NCBI RefSeq assembly: GCF_026343945.1
Contig: NZ_JAPKNJ010000002.1
Span: forward strand, 434,001-498,000
Length of the DNA stretch: 64,000 nt
Reading direction: 5' to 3'
DNA from: Kaistia algarum
GTDB lineage: Bacteria > Pseudomonadota > Alphaproteobacteria > Rhizobiales > Kaistiaceae
Numbering within the stretch: the stretch's first letter is position 1; every line of letters starts with the position of its first letter. The translations under genes and the position numbers were made by a program. Below the pieces are notes generated by a model. That model saw nothing but the letters and a program-made list of their open reading frames with translations, did no database searches and had not been told where the DNA came from. Shown here in pieces: positions 16,812 through 25,631 of the stretch.

Positions 16812-17592
16812 CGATGCGAACCTCCGTCGCGTTCGGAATGCGCTTGCGGCGCCGCAGCAGCCACCAGACGCCGATGAGGTCCAGCGCGCCGACCAGCGCG
16901 CGGTCCCAGATGCCGTATTTCGATGTGCCGTGCCGCCGGTTGCGGTCGACGACGTCGATATGGGTGACGCCGTAACCCTCGCGGATGGCGAGCGCCGGCA
17001 GGTAGCGGTGCCAGCCGTCGAAATAGGGGAACAGCAGGAAGATGTCGCGGCGCACGGCCTTGAGGCCGCAGCCGGAATCGCGTGTTCCGTCCTTGAGGAT
17101 CGAGCCGCGCAGCTTGTTGGCGAAGCGCGAGGCTAGCTTCTTGGCGCCGGAATCGGTGCGCTTGAGACGCTGGCCTGCCGCCAGCGCCACACCCGCCCCG
17201 CCCGCCTCCAGCTTGTCGAGCAATGCCGGCATGAAGGCCGGATCGTTCTGCCCGTCGCCGTCGATCGTCATCACCACGGCTTTGTGGGCATGCAGCAGCC
17301 CGGTGCGGACCGCCGCGCTCTGGCCGCAGGATTTCGCATGGCGGACGGTACGCAGATAAGGGCGCTTGCGCATCAGGTTGGCGAGGACAGCCGCCGTGTC
17401 GTCGTCGGACCCGTCATCAATGACGATAATCTCGAAGTCGCGACCGGAAAGCGCCGCTTCGACTTCGCCGATCAGTTCGGGCAGGTTTTCCGCCTCGTTC
17501 TTGCAGGGAATGACGACGGAAACAGAGGCGGGAGCAGGGACGACGGAATCAGCCAAGGCGGTCGGGCTCGCCATCGGAGCGGGAATGGGCAT
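16804..17592 (-). CDS. Glycosyltransferase family 2, polyprenyl-phosphate sugar synthase type
   Basis: A 262-residue cytosolic GT2. It has SVVIPCKNEAENLPELIGE at the nucleotide-binding edge, VIDDGSDDDT near residue 58, the DxD-type TIDGDGQNDPA, and SGCGLKAVRRDIF. This is the pattern of dolichyl/undecaprenyl-phosphate mannose or glucose synthases (DPM1/ArnC-like). It would load a sugar from a nucleotide donor onto polyprenyl phosphate, providing donor for the GT39 enzyme encoded two genes upstream. It overlaps PAP2 by 44 bp and LAB_N by 8 bp. The start at 17592 has a weak GGAG; an ATG at 17574 is an alternative. Confidence 0.87.
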   Translation of the reverse strand: MPIPAPMASPTALADSVVPAPASVSVVIPCKNEAENLPELIGEVEAALSGRDFEIIVIDDGSDDDTAAVLANLMRKRPYLRTVRHAKSCGQSAAVRTGLLHAHKAVVMTIDGDGQNDPAFMPALLDKLEAGGAGVALAAGQRLKRTDSGAKKLASRFANKLRGSILKDGTRDSGCGLKAVRRDIFLLFPYFDGWHRYLPALAIREGYGVTHIDVVDRNRRHGTSKYGIWDRALVGALDLIGVWWLLRRRKRIPNATEVRIDG

Positions 17593-18502
17593 TCGGCACG
17601 ACTCCGATCGGCTTCAAGAGCGGAAGCCAGACCCGACGGCCGCAAAGCGCGTCGGCCAACCCGGCCAGAACCATTGCGGCCCGCTCCGGACGGGACCATG
17701 CCCATCTGATGCACGCGGCGCGGGCCCTTATAGTGCCCGATGAGCCAAGCGAAAAGGCCCAGCCATAGCGGGCGCAACGATGGGCGAGCCAGATACTGAA
17801 AATATAGCCGACCAACAGTCCCGCGAGCACGTCGGACGGATAATGCGCCGCGACGACCACGCGGCTGGCGCCGATGGCGAGGCCAAAGATCAGCAACCCG
17901 AGCTTCCAGCGTCGCGCAACGAGAAAGCCGAAGGCGATCAGCGCGCCAGCCGTCGCCGAATGACCCGAGGGGAAGCTCTGAAATTCAAACGCAAACCGGA
18001 AAGGGTCGAGCATGAAGGGCCCGACATAGTCGAACGTCACCGGCCTGCCCCGCCCGATCAACTGCTTGACGATGTTGACGAGGATGCCGATGCCGGCGAT
18101 CGAGCCGAACAGGAAGGCCGTGAGGGCGCCGAACTCCGTCCAGAAGACTCGCACGGTAGGCGGCACGATGTGCCATGACCCAGCCAGCAGCACCAGAACC
18201 ACAATGCCGGACGGATAGAGCTCCCATTGCGACTTGCCCATGTCCGAGATGATGCCGAAGAAAAAGGTGACGATCCCCGGCAGAGCGCGGGCTCGCTCGA
18301 CGGAAACGGCATCGAAGGCAAAGCCGGTCCCCACGACCAGCGCACAAAGGAAAAGCGTGACGGCGATGATCTCGCCCCACGTCAGTCCAGATCGGCGCGG
18401 CATGCGCGCTTCGACCCGGCGAGCACGCTCGACAATCGAGGCGATGTTTCGCTGATAGCGCCGCCTTGTTGCGCGGGCCGCCTTGACGAAGCCGGCCGTC
18501 AC
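17549..18502 (-). CDS. PAP2-family membrane phosphatase
   Basis: A 317-residue integral membrane phosphatase. The three phosphatase motifs are intact: KQLIGRGRP at residues 146-154, PSGH at 178-181 and SRVVVAAH at 213-220. About six transmembrane segments surround them. In rhizobial lipid A pathways such proteins (LpxE, LpxF) remove the 1- or 4'-phosphate; an undecaprenyl-pyrophosphatase is the alternative. ATG 18502 overlaps the GT39 stop (ATGA), and the 3' end runs 44 bp into the GT2 gene. An unusually long tail after the catalytic part (about 70 residues, Arg/Trp-rich) may be partly an artefact of the overlap. Confidence 0.85.
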   Translation of the reverse strand: MTAGFVKAARATRRRYQRNIASIVERARRVEARMPRRSGLTWGEIIAVTLFLCALVVGTGFAFDAVSVERARALPGIVTFFFGIISDMGKSQWELYPSGIVVLVLLAGSWHIVPPTVRVFWTEFGALTAFLFGSIAGIGILVNIVKQLIGRGRPVTFDYVGPFMLDPFRFAFEFQSFPSGHSATAGALIAFGFLVARRWKLGLLIFGLAIGASRVVVAAHYPSDVLAGLLVGYIFSIWLAHRCARYGWAFSLGSSGTIRARAACIRWAWSRPERAAMVLAGLADALCGRRVWLPLLKPIGVVPNAHSRSDGEPDRLG

Positions 18503-20220
18503 GGCGCCACACCCTTGGAGACGAAGACGCGGATCTCCAGCTTTCGCCCGCCATTGATGTTGTAACCCGTGACGAGCGCCTTCTGCTCGACCAGGATGCC
18601 GAGATCGTCGGCTCGACTGTTGAAGGCTGGCAGCTGGCGGCCCTCGATGAAGGCGACGCGGCAGGGTCCTTCGGTCAGGAACTTGGCGGCGCGCTCGCCA
18701 TCAGCGAGAAGCGTATCGGTGCCGCCGACGAGCACGAGGCTCGGCTCCTCATAGCCGGCGCTGACGAAATCGGGATTAGGGCAGCCCGCCACTGCGCGGC
18801 CGGCATCTACCAGGCGCTCGCTGAGCCGTGTCTGCTGCAGATGCGGCAGCGCGGCGCCGAACGTACCCCAATAGGTGACCATGGCAGCCAGGCCGGCGAC
18901 GACAAGGCTGGCCGCGACCGAATGCCGGAACAGCCGCCAGGAGATGAGCCCGATCGCGACCGAGAGCACGAGAAAGAACAGTCCCGGCCAGGACGGCAGT
19001 TCGCGAAATAGGACCGGAATGACGATCGCCGCTATCAGCAGCATCACCGGCAGCACGACCGGCCCGGTCGAGAAGAAGCGCGTCAGCCAGCGCGGATTGC
19101 GATTGTTGATGCCGCCGCGCTCGACCGCGTCTACGGCGGCGAGCACCATCAGCGGCAGCAGCGGCAGGATGTAATGCGGCAGCTTGGTCGGCACCGCTTC
19201 GATCGCTAGCCAATAGGGCACGACCGAGGCGGCGACATAGAGCACGAGCGGCTGCTTGAGCCGGTCGAGCATCGAAGAGAAGCCCATGGCGAAGAAGGCG
19301 GCGACCGGCCAGACCGTGAACAGGAAGGTCAGCACATAGGCGCCGGGCGGGGCGCCGTGCGATTCCTGCGCGCTCGCTACCTTCTGGAACAAATCCTTGC
19401 CGAGCGCCTCGGAATAGAAGGCGCCGTGGCTCGCAATGCCGATCGCGATGAACCATGGCGCGACGACAACTGCCGTCCAGACGATTCCCCAAAGCGGCAT
19501 CAGCTGCTTGAGCCAAGCTCCCGAGCCCCGCACGAGGGATAGCACCACGATCGGACAGAGGATCGCCGCCGGGCCGACGGGACCCTTGACGAGGATCGAG
19601 GCGCCGATCGCGGTCCAGAAAATCGCCGCCAGCGCCAGGCTCCGCCGCGGCTCCTTGGCAAGCCAGGCGCGGAGCAGCGCACCATGGGCGGCGGTCACCA
19701 GGACCAGAAGCGTCATGTCGGTCTTGGCGAGCCGCGCTTCGACCCCCATCAGCACCGTCGTGGCGACGAGCGATCCGGCAAGCAAAGCGAGCCGCGGCCG
19801 GCCAAACGCCATGGCCAGCCACCAGGTCAGCAGCGCCGCCGCGACGCCGCCGATAAGCGAGGGCAGCCGGTAGACCCAGATCGGCGCGTCCGGCCCCGTT
19901 CCCGTCAGCCAGACGGCGGCGGACTGCAGCCAATAGATCCCGATCGGCTTCTTGTAGCGGGCGTCGGACTGGAAGCGGATGTCGAAATAATTCCCGGTCT
20001 CGACCATCTGGTGCGTCGCCTGCGCGAAGCGCGGCTCGTCGCGGTCGACCGGCGGAAGCGTCGAGAACCCCGGCAGGAAACAGGCGAGCGCGACGACGAC
20101 GATGAAAACAAGACTCGCCATCCGCGATGCGGCCAAGCGATCGACAACGGTCTCGATGCCGGCGGCAACACGGCGCCAGAGGCCGTTCGTCTCGCCCGCC
20201 AACGCTTCGCTGCTGCTCAC
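18499..20220 (-). CDS. Glycosyltransferase family 39 (ArnT-like lipid-linked sugar transferase)
   Basis: A 573-residue polytopic enzyme of the PMT/ArnT (GT83/GT39-like) class. The first periplasmic loop has PPVDRDEPRFAQATHQMV, with the conserved Asp-Glu pair, and ARYKKPIGIYWLQS. These enzymes move a sugar from a polyprenyl phosphate to lipid A, core or protein at the periplasmic face. The reading frame stays open far upstream, but only as antisense of the DUF2339 gene. I place the start at GTG 20220; an ATG at 20121 is also possible. First gene of the operon with PAP2, GT2 and LAB_N. Confidence 0.85.
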   Translation of the reverse strand: MSSSEALAGETNGLWRRVAAGIETVVDRLAASRMASLVFIVVVALACFLPGFSTLPPVDRDEPRFAQATHQMVETGNYFDIRFQSDARYKKPIGIYWLQSAAVWLTGTGPDAPIWVYRLPSLIGGVAAALLTWWLAMAFGRPRLALLAGSLVATTVLMGVEARLAKTDMTLLVLVTAAHGALLRAWLAKEPRRSLALAAIFWTAIGASILVKGPVGPAAILCPIVVLSLVRGSGAWLKQLMPLWGIVWTAVVVAPWFIAIGIASHGAFYSEALGKDLFQKVASAQESHGAPPGAYVLTFLFTVWPVAAFFAMGFSSMLDRLKQPLVLYVAASVVPYWLAIEAVPTKLPHYILPLLPLMVLAAVDAVERGGINNRNPRWLTRFFSTGPVVLPVMLLIAAIVIPVLFRELPSWPGLFFLVLSVAIGLISWRLFRHSVAASLVVAGLAAMVTYWGTFGAALPHLQQTRLSERLVDAGRAVAGCPNPDFVSAGYEEPSLVLVGGTDTLLADGERAAKFLTEGPCRVAFIEGRQLPAFNSRADDLGILVEQKALVTGYNINGGRKLEIRVFVSKGVAP

Positions 20221-20367
20221 CCGACCAACCGTCCGCCGCACTGAAGAACCGCCCCGCACGCTGCGGGATACAGGGAAGGCGCGGAAACGGCAACTGCGGC
20301 GTAAAATGCCGGCCGGCCGGCGACCTCGGTCACAGCCCGCCTCGCGCCATCGTGATAGAACAACACT

Positions 20368-23115
20368 ATGGACGGACTTCTCGCCTTCGGCATTCTCGCT
20401 CTCGTCGCCCTGCCTGTCATGGCCGTGGCTGCGTTCATCATGGTTCTGGGCGCCCGCCGCCGTATCGCGGCGCTGGAAACGCGCGTGTGGGCGCTGGAAA
20501 CCGGTACGGTCACGGCCGAATCGACCGGCGCTCTTCCGTCCGTAGCGGCCGAACTCATCCCCAAGCCTGACGCGATGATCATTCCGGAAGCGGAAATCGA
20601 GGCGACCGTGCCGATCGCGGAACCGCCTCCCCTGCCCGAGCCCAAGACCGTCGCGGCCGAACTCGAACTGCCGCCGCCGCCGCAGCACAAGCCCGGCGCA
20701 GCCAAGCCGCGTGAAAGCCTCGAGCAGCGGCTTGGTACGCGCTGGGCCGTCTGGGTCGGCGGGCTCGCGCTGGCCCTCGGGGCCATCTTCCTCGTGCGCT
20801 ATTCGATCGACGCTGGCCTTCTGGGTCCGGGCGCGCGCATCGCCTTCGGCGCGGTGTTCTCGCTGGCGCTGCTCGCCGGTGGCGAATGGCTGCGCCGTTC
20901 GAAATATGTCGCGGCCTTCTCGGCCATTCCCGCCGCCAATATCCCGGGGATCGTCACTGCCGCCGGCACGGTGGGCCTGTTCGCCACCGCCTATGCCGCC
21001 TATGCCCTCTACGGTCTGATTGGACCGACAACAGCCTTCTTCCTGATGGCGGCGATCGGCATCGGCACCATGGTAGCGGCCGCCGTGCATGGACCGTGGC
21101 TGTCGGGCCTCGGCCTTGTTGGCGCCTATGCCGCGCCGATCCTCGTCTCGACGAGCGATCCCGACGTCCCGATGCTGATGGTCTATCTCACCTTCGTGAC
21201 CGCGAGCGCCTTCGGCCTCGCCCGGCTTCGCCTCTGGCGCTGGCTGGCGATCGCGGCAGCCATCGGCGCCATCGTCTGGGGCTTCCTGATGCTCGGCGCG
21301 AGCACCAGCGCCTATGCCGATGGCGTCTACGCCCTTGTGATCCTCGCACTTGCCGCCTTGTTCCTCGTGGTCGATGTGCATCGCGAGGCGGATGACGGCG
21401 CGCCGGACAAACTGGCAATCGGCGTTCTCGCCGGCCTCGCCGCCCTTTTCGTCGCCGGTGCGGTGACGCATCAGTTCGACGCGGCGAGCCTGATGGCGGC
21501 GCTTGTTGGCGGCGCCGTCCTGCTGGCGATCGCCTATCGCTACGACGCGGTCGCCCTTGCTTCTACGGCCGCCGCCGGCTTGGCCGTCGCCTTGGTCTAT
21601 TTCTGGCCGGCCGCCCTGCAGGCGGCACGGGAACCGACGACCTATGTCGTCGACGCCGTCTCCGCCTATTTCCCGCTGCCGGATGCGATCCGCAGCTTTG
21701 CGGCGATTGCAGCCGTTGCGGCCGCGGCGATCCTCGCCACAGGACTTCTCCGTCTGCGCGCCCCACCTGCCGTTGCCGGCTTCGCCGCCATCGTCCATGT
21801 GGCAACCGCCGTGGCTGCGCCGCTGTTGATCCTCGTCGTCGCCTATCTGCGCATCACCGCCTTCGTCTCCAATATCGGCTTTGCCGCCATCGCGCTGGCG
21901 CTGGCCGGTCTCTTTGCCTGGCTGACCAACCGCTTTGCCGAAAGCGAAGCCGCCGGACGCGCCGAAGACGGCTTGCCGACCGGCCTCTTCGCCGCTGGCT
22001 CGATCGCCGCCATCGCCCTGTCGTTGACCATGGCGCTTGAAGGCGGCCTGCTTACCACTGCCTTCGCGTTGGCCAGCCTCGGCGCCGCCTGGGTGCAGCT
22101 ACGCCGGCCGATCCCGGCGCTGCGCTACGCCGTAAGCGCCCTCGCCGTCCTGGTCCTCGCTCGCATCGTCTGGGATCCCTGGATCTTCGGTACGCGTTCA
22201 GGGCCGGGCATCTATGTCTCGATCCTTCTCGGCTACGGTATCCCGGCCGCGTCGTTTGGCGCCGCCTCGGTGCTGCTGCGCCGTGCCCGTATCGACCGCT
22301 CGGTCTATGCCTCCGAAGCGCTGGCCGTGATCATGACGGCGCTCCTCGTCATCTTCGAGATTCGTGCCTTCGTCTTCGATGGCGACCTGACGCGGCCCGC
22401 CACGGCACTCGCGGAGCAGGGCCTCAACACCGCCGCTGCCTTCGCCTTTGCGCTCGGCCTGTCGCGGCTCTCCCGCCTCCGTCCTAGCCCGGTCTTCGCG
22501 ATCGGAGGCATGATGGCGCGGCTGATCGGCCTCGTCATCGCCGTGATCGCGCTCGGCTTCGTCGTCAATCCGCTCGTGACCGGAATGCCCGTGCGCGGCG
22601 GTCCGGTGTTCAACGAGATATTCCTCGCCTATGCGCTGCCGGCCGTGCTCGCCGCCCTGATCGCCGCGCAGAAACTCCCGGATGCCAGTGGCGTCCGCCG
22701 GGCTCTGCGTGCAGCCACGGGCCTTATCGCCTTCGCGCTGGCCTTCGCGGCGATCTCGCTCGAAATCCGCTTCCTCTTCGCGGTCAACCCAGACCTCTCG
22801 GCCGACATCATCAGCTCGGCCGAATCCTACAGCTATTCCGCCGCCTGGCTCGTCTTCGGCCTCCTGCTGCTGCTCGCCGGCCTCGTCTTCGACTGGAAGG
22901 CGGCCCGCCTTGCCTCGGCAGCGCTGATTCTGTTGACCGTGCTTAAGGTGTTCCTGCTCGACATGGCCAATCTCGAAGGTGTGTGGCGCGCGCTTTCCTT
23001 CATGGGGCTGGGCGTCGTTCTGATCGGCATAGGCCTGCTCTATCAGCGGCTGCTGTTCGGCCGGCGAGAGCCGGTGGAACCGGAGGCGCCCGGCGGCGAG
23101 GCGGAAGGCGGCTAG
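20368..23115 (+). CDS. DUF2339 multi-pass membrane protein
   Basis: A 915-residue very hydrophobic protein with roughly 25 predicted membrane segments. After one N-terminal helix (residues 3-26) comes a short heptad region (RRIAALETRVWALE) and a Pro/Glu-rich linker to about residue 110. Then LEQRLGTRWAVWVGGLALALG begins the DUF2339 block, which fills the rest. The C-terminus is charged (REPVEPEAPGGEAEGG). Function is unknown for the family. It is divergent from the GT39 operon across 147 bp. Length is normal for the family. Confidence 0.9.
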   Translation: MDGLLAFGILALVALPVMAVAAFIMVLGARRRIAALETRVWALETGTVTAESTGALPSVAAELIPKPDAMIIPEAEIEATVPIAEPPPLPEPKTVAAELELPPPPQHKPGAAKPRESLEQRLGTRWAVWVGGLALALGAIFLVRYSIDAGLLGPGARIAFGAVFSLALLAGGEWLRRSKYVAAFSAIPAANIPGIVTAAGTVGLFATAYAAYALYGLIGPTTAFFLMAAIGIGTMVAAAVHGPWLSGLGLVGAYAAPILVSTSDPDVPMLMVYLTFVTASAFGLARLRLWRWLAIAAAIGAIVWGFLMLGASTSAYADGVYALVILALAALFLVVDVHREADDGAPDKLAIGVLAGLAALFVAGAVTHQFDAASLMAALVGGAVLLAIAYRYDAVALASTAAAGLAVALVYFWPAALQAAREPTTYVVDAVSAYFPLPDAIRSFAAIAAVAAAAILATGLLRLRAPPAVAGFAAIVHVATAVAAPLLILVVAYLRITAFVSNIGFAAIALALAGLFAWLTNRFAESEAAGRAEDGLPTGLFAAGSIAAIALSLTMALEGGLLTTAFALASLGAAWVQLRRPIPALRYAVSALAVLVLARIVWDPWIFGTRSGPGIYVSILLGYGIPAASFGAASVLLRRARIDRSVYASEALAVIMTALLVIFEIRAFVFDGDLTRPATALAEQGLNTAAAFAFALGLSRLSRLRPSPVFAIGGMMARLIGLVIAVIALGFVVNPLVTGMPVRGGPVFNEIFLAYALPAVLAALIAAQKLPDASGVRRALRAATGLIAFALAFAAISLEIRFLFAVNPDLSADIISSAESYSYSAAWLVFGLLLLLAGLVFDWKAARLASAALILLTVLKVFLLDMANLEGVWRALSFMGLGVVLIGIGLLYQRLLFGRREPVEPEAPGGEAEGG

Positions 23116-23177
23116 ACGCGAGCGGAACTCCCGGCGGGCTCGGCGGTTGGCTCCTTGTGAAAGCAAGGGAGACCGAC

Positions 23178-23435
23178 ATGAACGCCGATCCGAAGCCGGG
23201 CGATCCGATGCCGCCGATGCATGATCCGCAGCCCCAGCCGCAGCCCTCGCCGCCGGCCCCCGATATCCCGCCAACCGTGCCGGAGGAATTGCCGCAGAAC
23301 GAACCGCAGGAACTGCCGGCAACCGATCCGAAGGGCGGCCCGGCACGGCCGATCCATGATCCGGGCAGCCTCGACATCCCGCCGCCCGCGCCGGACGTTG
23401 TGCCGCCGCTCGGGCCGGAACCGACGCGTCTGTGA
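23178..23435 (+). CDS. Small proline-rich acidic protein
   Basis: An 85-residue protein, almost one third proline, with no signal peptide or membrane segment. GGGAGA-like purines (aagggagaccgac) precede ATG 23178. The sequence contains two imperfect repeats: HDPQPQPQPSPPAPDIPP near residue 14 and HDPGSLDIPPPAPDVVPP near residue 59, each followed by VPEE or LGPE. It is expected to be disordered. The gene lies 62 bp after DUF2339 and 48 bp before waaF on the same strand. No family recognised; the reading frame rests on composition and ribosome site, so it is less certain. Confidence 0.55.
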   Translation: MNADPKPGDPMPPMHDPQPQPQPSPPAPDIPPTVPEELPQNEPQELPATDPKGGPARPIHDPGSLDIPPPAPDVVPPLGPEPTRL

Positions 23436-23483
23436 GTTGCGCGTTCGCTTGACGGGCGCGGCGGCTGCGGCCATGACGAAGGC

Positions 23484-24521
23484 ATGCGCGCCGCCGCCCC
23501 CGACTCCCCGATCCTGATCGTCGGCCCCTCCTGGGTCGGCGACATGGTCATGGCGTCGAGTCTCGTGGCGGAATTGCGCCAGCGCTGGCCGACCCGCCCC
23601 ATCGACATGCTGGCGCCGCCATCGGCTTTGCCGATCGCCACGCTGATCGAGGGCGTGCGCGACGCCATTTCGTCCGATTTCGGCCATGGCGAATTGGGGC
23701 TCGCCGGCCGCTGGAAGCTGGGTCGCAGCCTTCGCTCCCGCCGCTACGGCACCGCCATCATCCTGCCGCGCGCCTTCAAGGCGGCGGTCGCGCCCTTTGC
23801 CGCCGGCATTCCGGAGCGCATCGGCTACGCCGCCGAGGGACGCAGCATCCTCCTGTCGAAGCCCCGGCGCGACAGCGAGCGGAAGACGGCGCGTACCATC
23901 GACCGTTTCGTGGCGCTCGGCCGCGAAGGCGGTGTGTCGTCGCCCTCCCCGCGCCCGCTCCTCAATCCACCAGCCGTCTCGGCCCGGTCGGTCGAGCAGA
24001 AGCTCGGTCTTCTGCAGCACCGCCATGTCGTGGCGTTGGCGCCCGGTGCCGAATATGGGCCCGCCAAGCGCTGGCCGGCCGAGAAGTTCGCAGCTCTCGC
24101 CGCCCTTGCTGCAGCGTCCGGTTATGGCGTTCGGCTGTTCGGCGGGCCGAAGGATCGCGACATCACAGCAGAAATCGCCGCCAGGGCCGGCGTGCCGGTC
24201 GAAGACCTCGCGGGTCGGACCAGCCTCATCGAAGCCGCCGCGCTGCTCGCCGCCGCAGACATCGTCGTCTCCAATGATTCCGGCCTGATGCATGTCGCCG
24301 GCGCGCTCGATCGGCCGCTGGTGGTGCTCTATGGCTCCAGTTCGGAAAAGATGACGCCGCCGACAGCGCCGCGCGCCGAAATCGTGTCGCTCGACCTCTC
24401 CTGCCGCCCCTGCTTCCAGCGGACCTGCCCGCTCGGGACGTTGGCCTGCCTGGAGGGAATCGAGCCGGCCGTGGTCTTCGCGGCCATGAGCCGCCTGATC
24501 GGCGACGGGACCCTGCCATGA
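23484..24521 (+). CDS. waaF: Lipopolysaccharide heptosyltransferase II
   Basis: A 345-residue GT9 enzyme that adds the second L-glycero-D-manno-heptose to the LPS inner core at the cytoplasmic face. N-terminal ILIVGPSWVGDMVMASSL is the WaaF pattern, ALAPGAEYGPAKRWPAEKFA is the ADP-heptose binding segment, and VSNDSGLMHVAGAL is the conserved C-terminal motif. Cys-rich RPCFQRTCPLGTLACL near the end is also typical of WaaF. First of three plus-strand heptose genes (waaF-hldD-hldE). Confidence 0.93.
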   Translation: MRAAAPDSPILIVGPSWVGDMVMASSLVAELRQRWPTRPIDMLAPPSALPIATLIEGVRDAISSDFGHGELGLAGRWKLGRSLRSRRYGTAIILPRAFKAAVAPFAAGIPERIGYAAEGRSILLSKPRRDSERKTARTIDRFVALGREGGVSSPSPRPLLNPPAVSARSVEQKLGLLQHRHVVALAPGAEYGPAKRWPAEKFAALAALAAASGYGVRLFGGPKDRDITAEIAARAGVPVEDLAGRTSLIEAAALLAAADIVVSNDSGLMHVAGALDRPLVVLYGSSSEKMTPPTAPRAEIVSLDLSCRPCFQRTCPLGTLACLEGIEPAVVFAAMSRLIGDGTLP

Positions 24522-24549
24522 TGAAACGGACCGCCGCGGAAGGACGAGA

Positions 24550-25554
24550 ATGAGCAATATAGGCAGAGCCGGGCGCGACACCATTCTGGTGACGGGCGGT
24601 GCCGGCTTCATCGGATCCAACATCGCGGCGGCGCTGGCGGCCGATGGCTGGCGCATCGTCGTCTCCGACTGGTTCGGCACCGGGTCCAAATGGAAGAACC
24701 TCGCGCCGACGCTGCTCGACGATATCGTGACGCCCGAGGCGACGGCGGCCTGGCTCACCCGGCATCACCACCGCGTCGAGGCGATCGTGCATATGGGGGC
24801 GATCTCGGCGACGACCGAGGCCGATGTCGACCTGATCATCGCGCGCAACATCCGCGCCACGCTGGATCTCTGGTCGTTTTGCGCCGAACACGACATACGC
24901 TTCGTCTATGCCTCCTCGGCCGCGACCTATGGCGGCGGCGAGCACGGCTTCGTCGATGACCAAACGCCAGACCATTTGGCCGCTCTGCGACCGCTCAACG
25001 CTTATGGCTGGAGCAAGCTGGTCGTCGACCGGCGCGTCATCGAGGATGTTCGCGCCGGCCGCGCCAAGCCGCCGCAATGGGCCGGGCTGAAGTTCTTCAA
25101 CGTCTATGGCCCGCTCGAAGCGCACAAGGACGACATGCGCTCCGTCGTCCACAAGATCTGGCCGATCGCGGCGTCCGGCGAAAGGGTCACGCTCTTCAAG
25201 TCGCATGATCCCGCCTATGAAGATGGCGGACAGCTTCGTGATTTCGTCCATGTCGAGGATTGCGTCGGCGTCGTCCGCTGGCTGCTTGGCAGCCCATCGG
25301 TCAACGGCCTCTTCAATGTCGGCACCGGCAAGGCCCGCTCCTTCGCCGATCTCGCCAGGGCCGTCTTCACCGCGCTCGGGCAGGCACCGAAGATCGACTA
25401 TGTCGAAATGCCGGAGAAGATCCGCGGCAGCTATCAGTATTTTACGCAGGCCGACCTCGGGAAGCTGCGCGGCGCCGGGTACAATTCCGACTTCCTGTCG
25501 CTGGAAGAAGGCGTCGAGCGCTATGTGCGCCATCTCCAGTCCGGCCGGCCTTGA
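24550..25554 (+). CDS. hldD: ADP-L-glycero-D-manno-heptose 6-epimerase
   Basis: A 334-residue extended SDR that epimerises ADP-D-glycero- to ADP-L-glycero-D-manno-heptose. GGAGFIGSNIA binds NADP near residues 17-27; Y152 and K156 form YGWSK; FFNVYGP and the family-typical KSHDPAYEDGGQLRDFVHV follow. AAGGA sits 6-7 bases before ATG 24550. It lies 28 bp after waaF. Length and motifs match HldD (RfaD). Confidence 0.95.
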   Translation: MSNIGRAGRDTILVTGGAGFIGSNIAAALAADGWRIVVSDWFGTGSKWKNLAPTLLDDIVTPEATAAWLTRHHHRVEAIVHMGAISATTEADVDLIIARNIRATLDLWSFCAEHDIRFVYASSAATYGGGEHGFVDDQTPDHLAALRPLNAYGWSKLVVDRRVIEDVRAGRAKPPQWAGLKFFNVYGPLEAHKDDMRSVVHKIWPIAASGERVTLFKSHDPAYEDGGQLRDFVHVEDCVGVVRWLLGSPSVNGLFNVGTGKARSFADLARAVFTALGQAPKIDYVEMPEKIRGSYQYFTQADLGKLRGAGYNSDFLSLEEGVERYVRHLQSGRP

Positions 25555-25631
25555 GTGCCGATCCTGCGACCCCCATCTTGACGCCGCCCCGCCCGCATGC
25601 ACCCTCCGCGGCGACGGAGACACGCCAAGCC

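Noticed and set aside
20221..21798. 1099-residue minus-strand reading frame extending the GT39 gene upstream
   Set aside because: The extension is antisense to DUF2339 and is rich in Arg, Gly and Asp without family motifs; the GT39 domain starts near 20220.
23112..24758. 548-residue minus-strand reading frame over waaF and hldD
   Set aside because: Shadow of two well-supported LPS genes.
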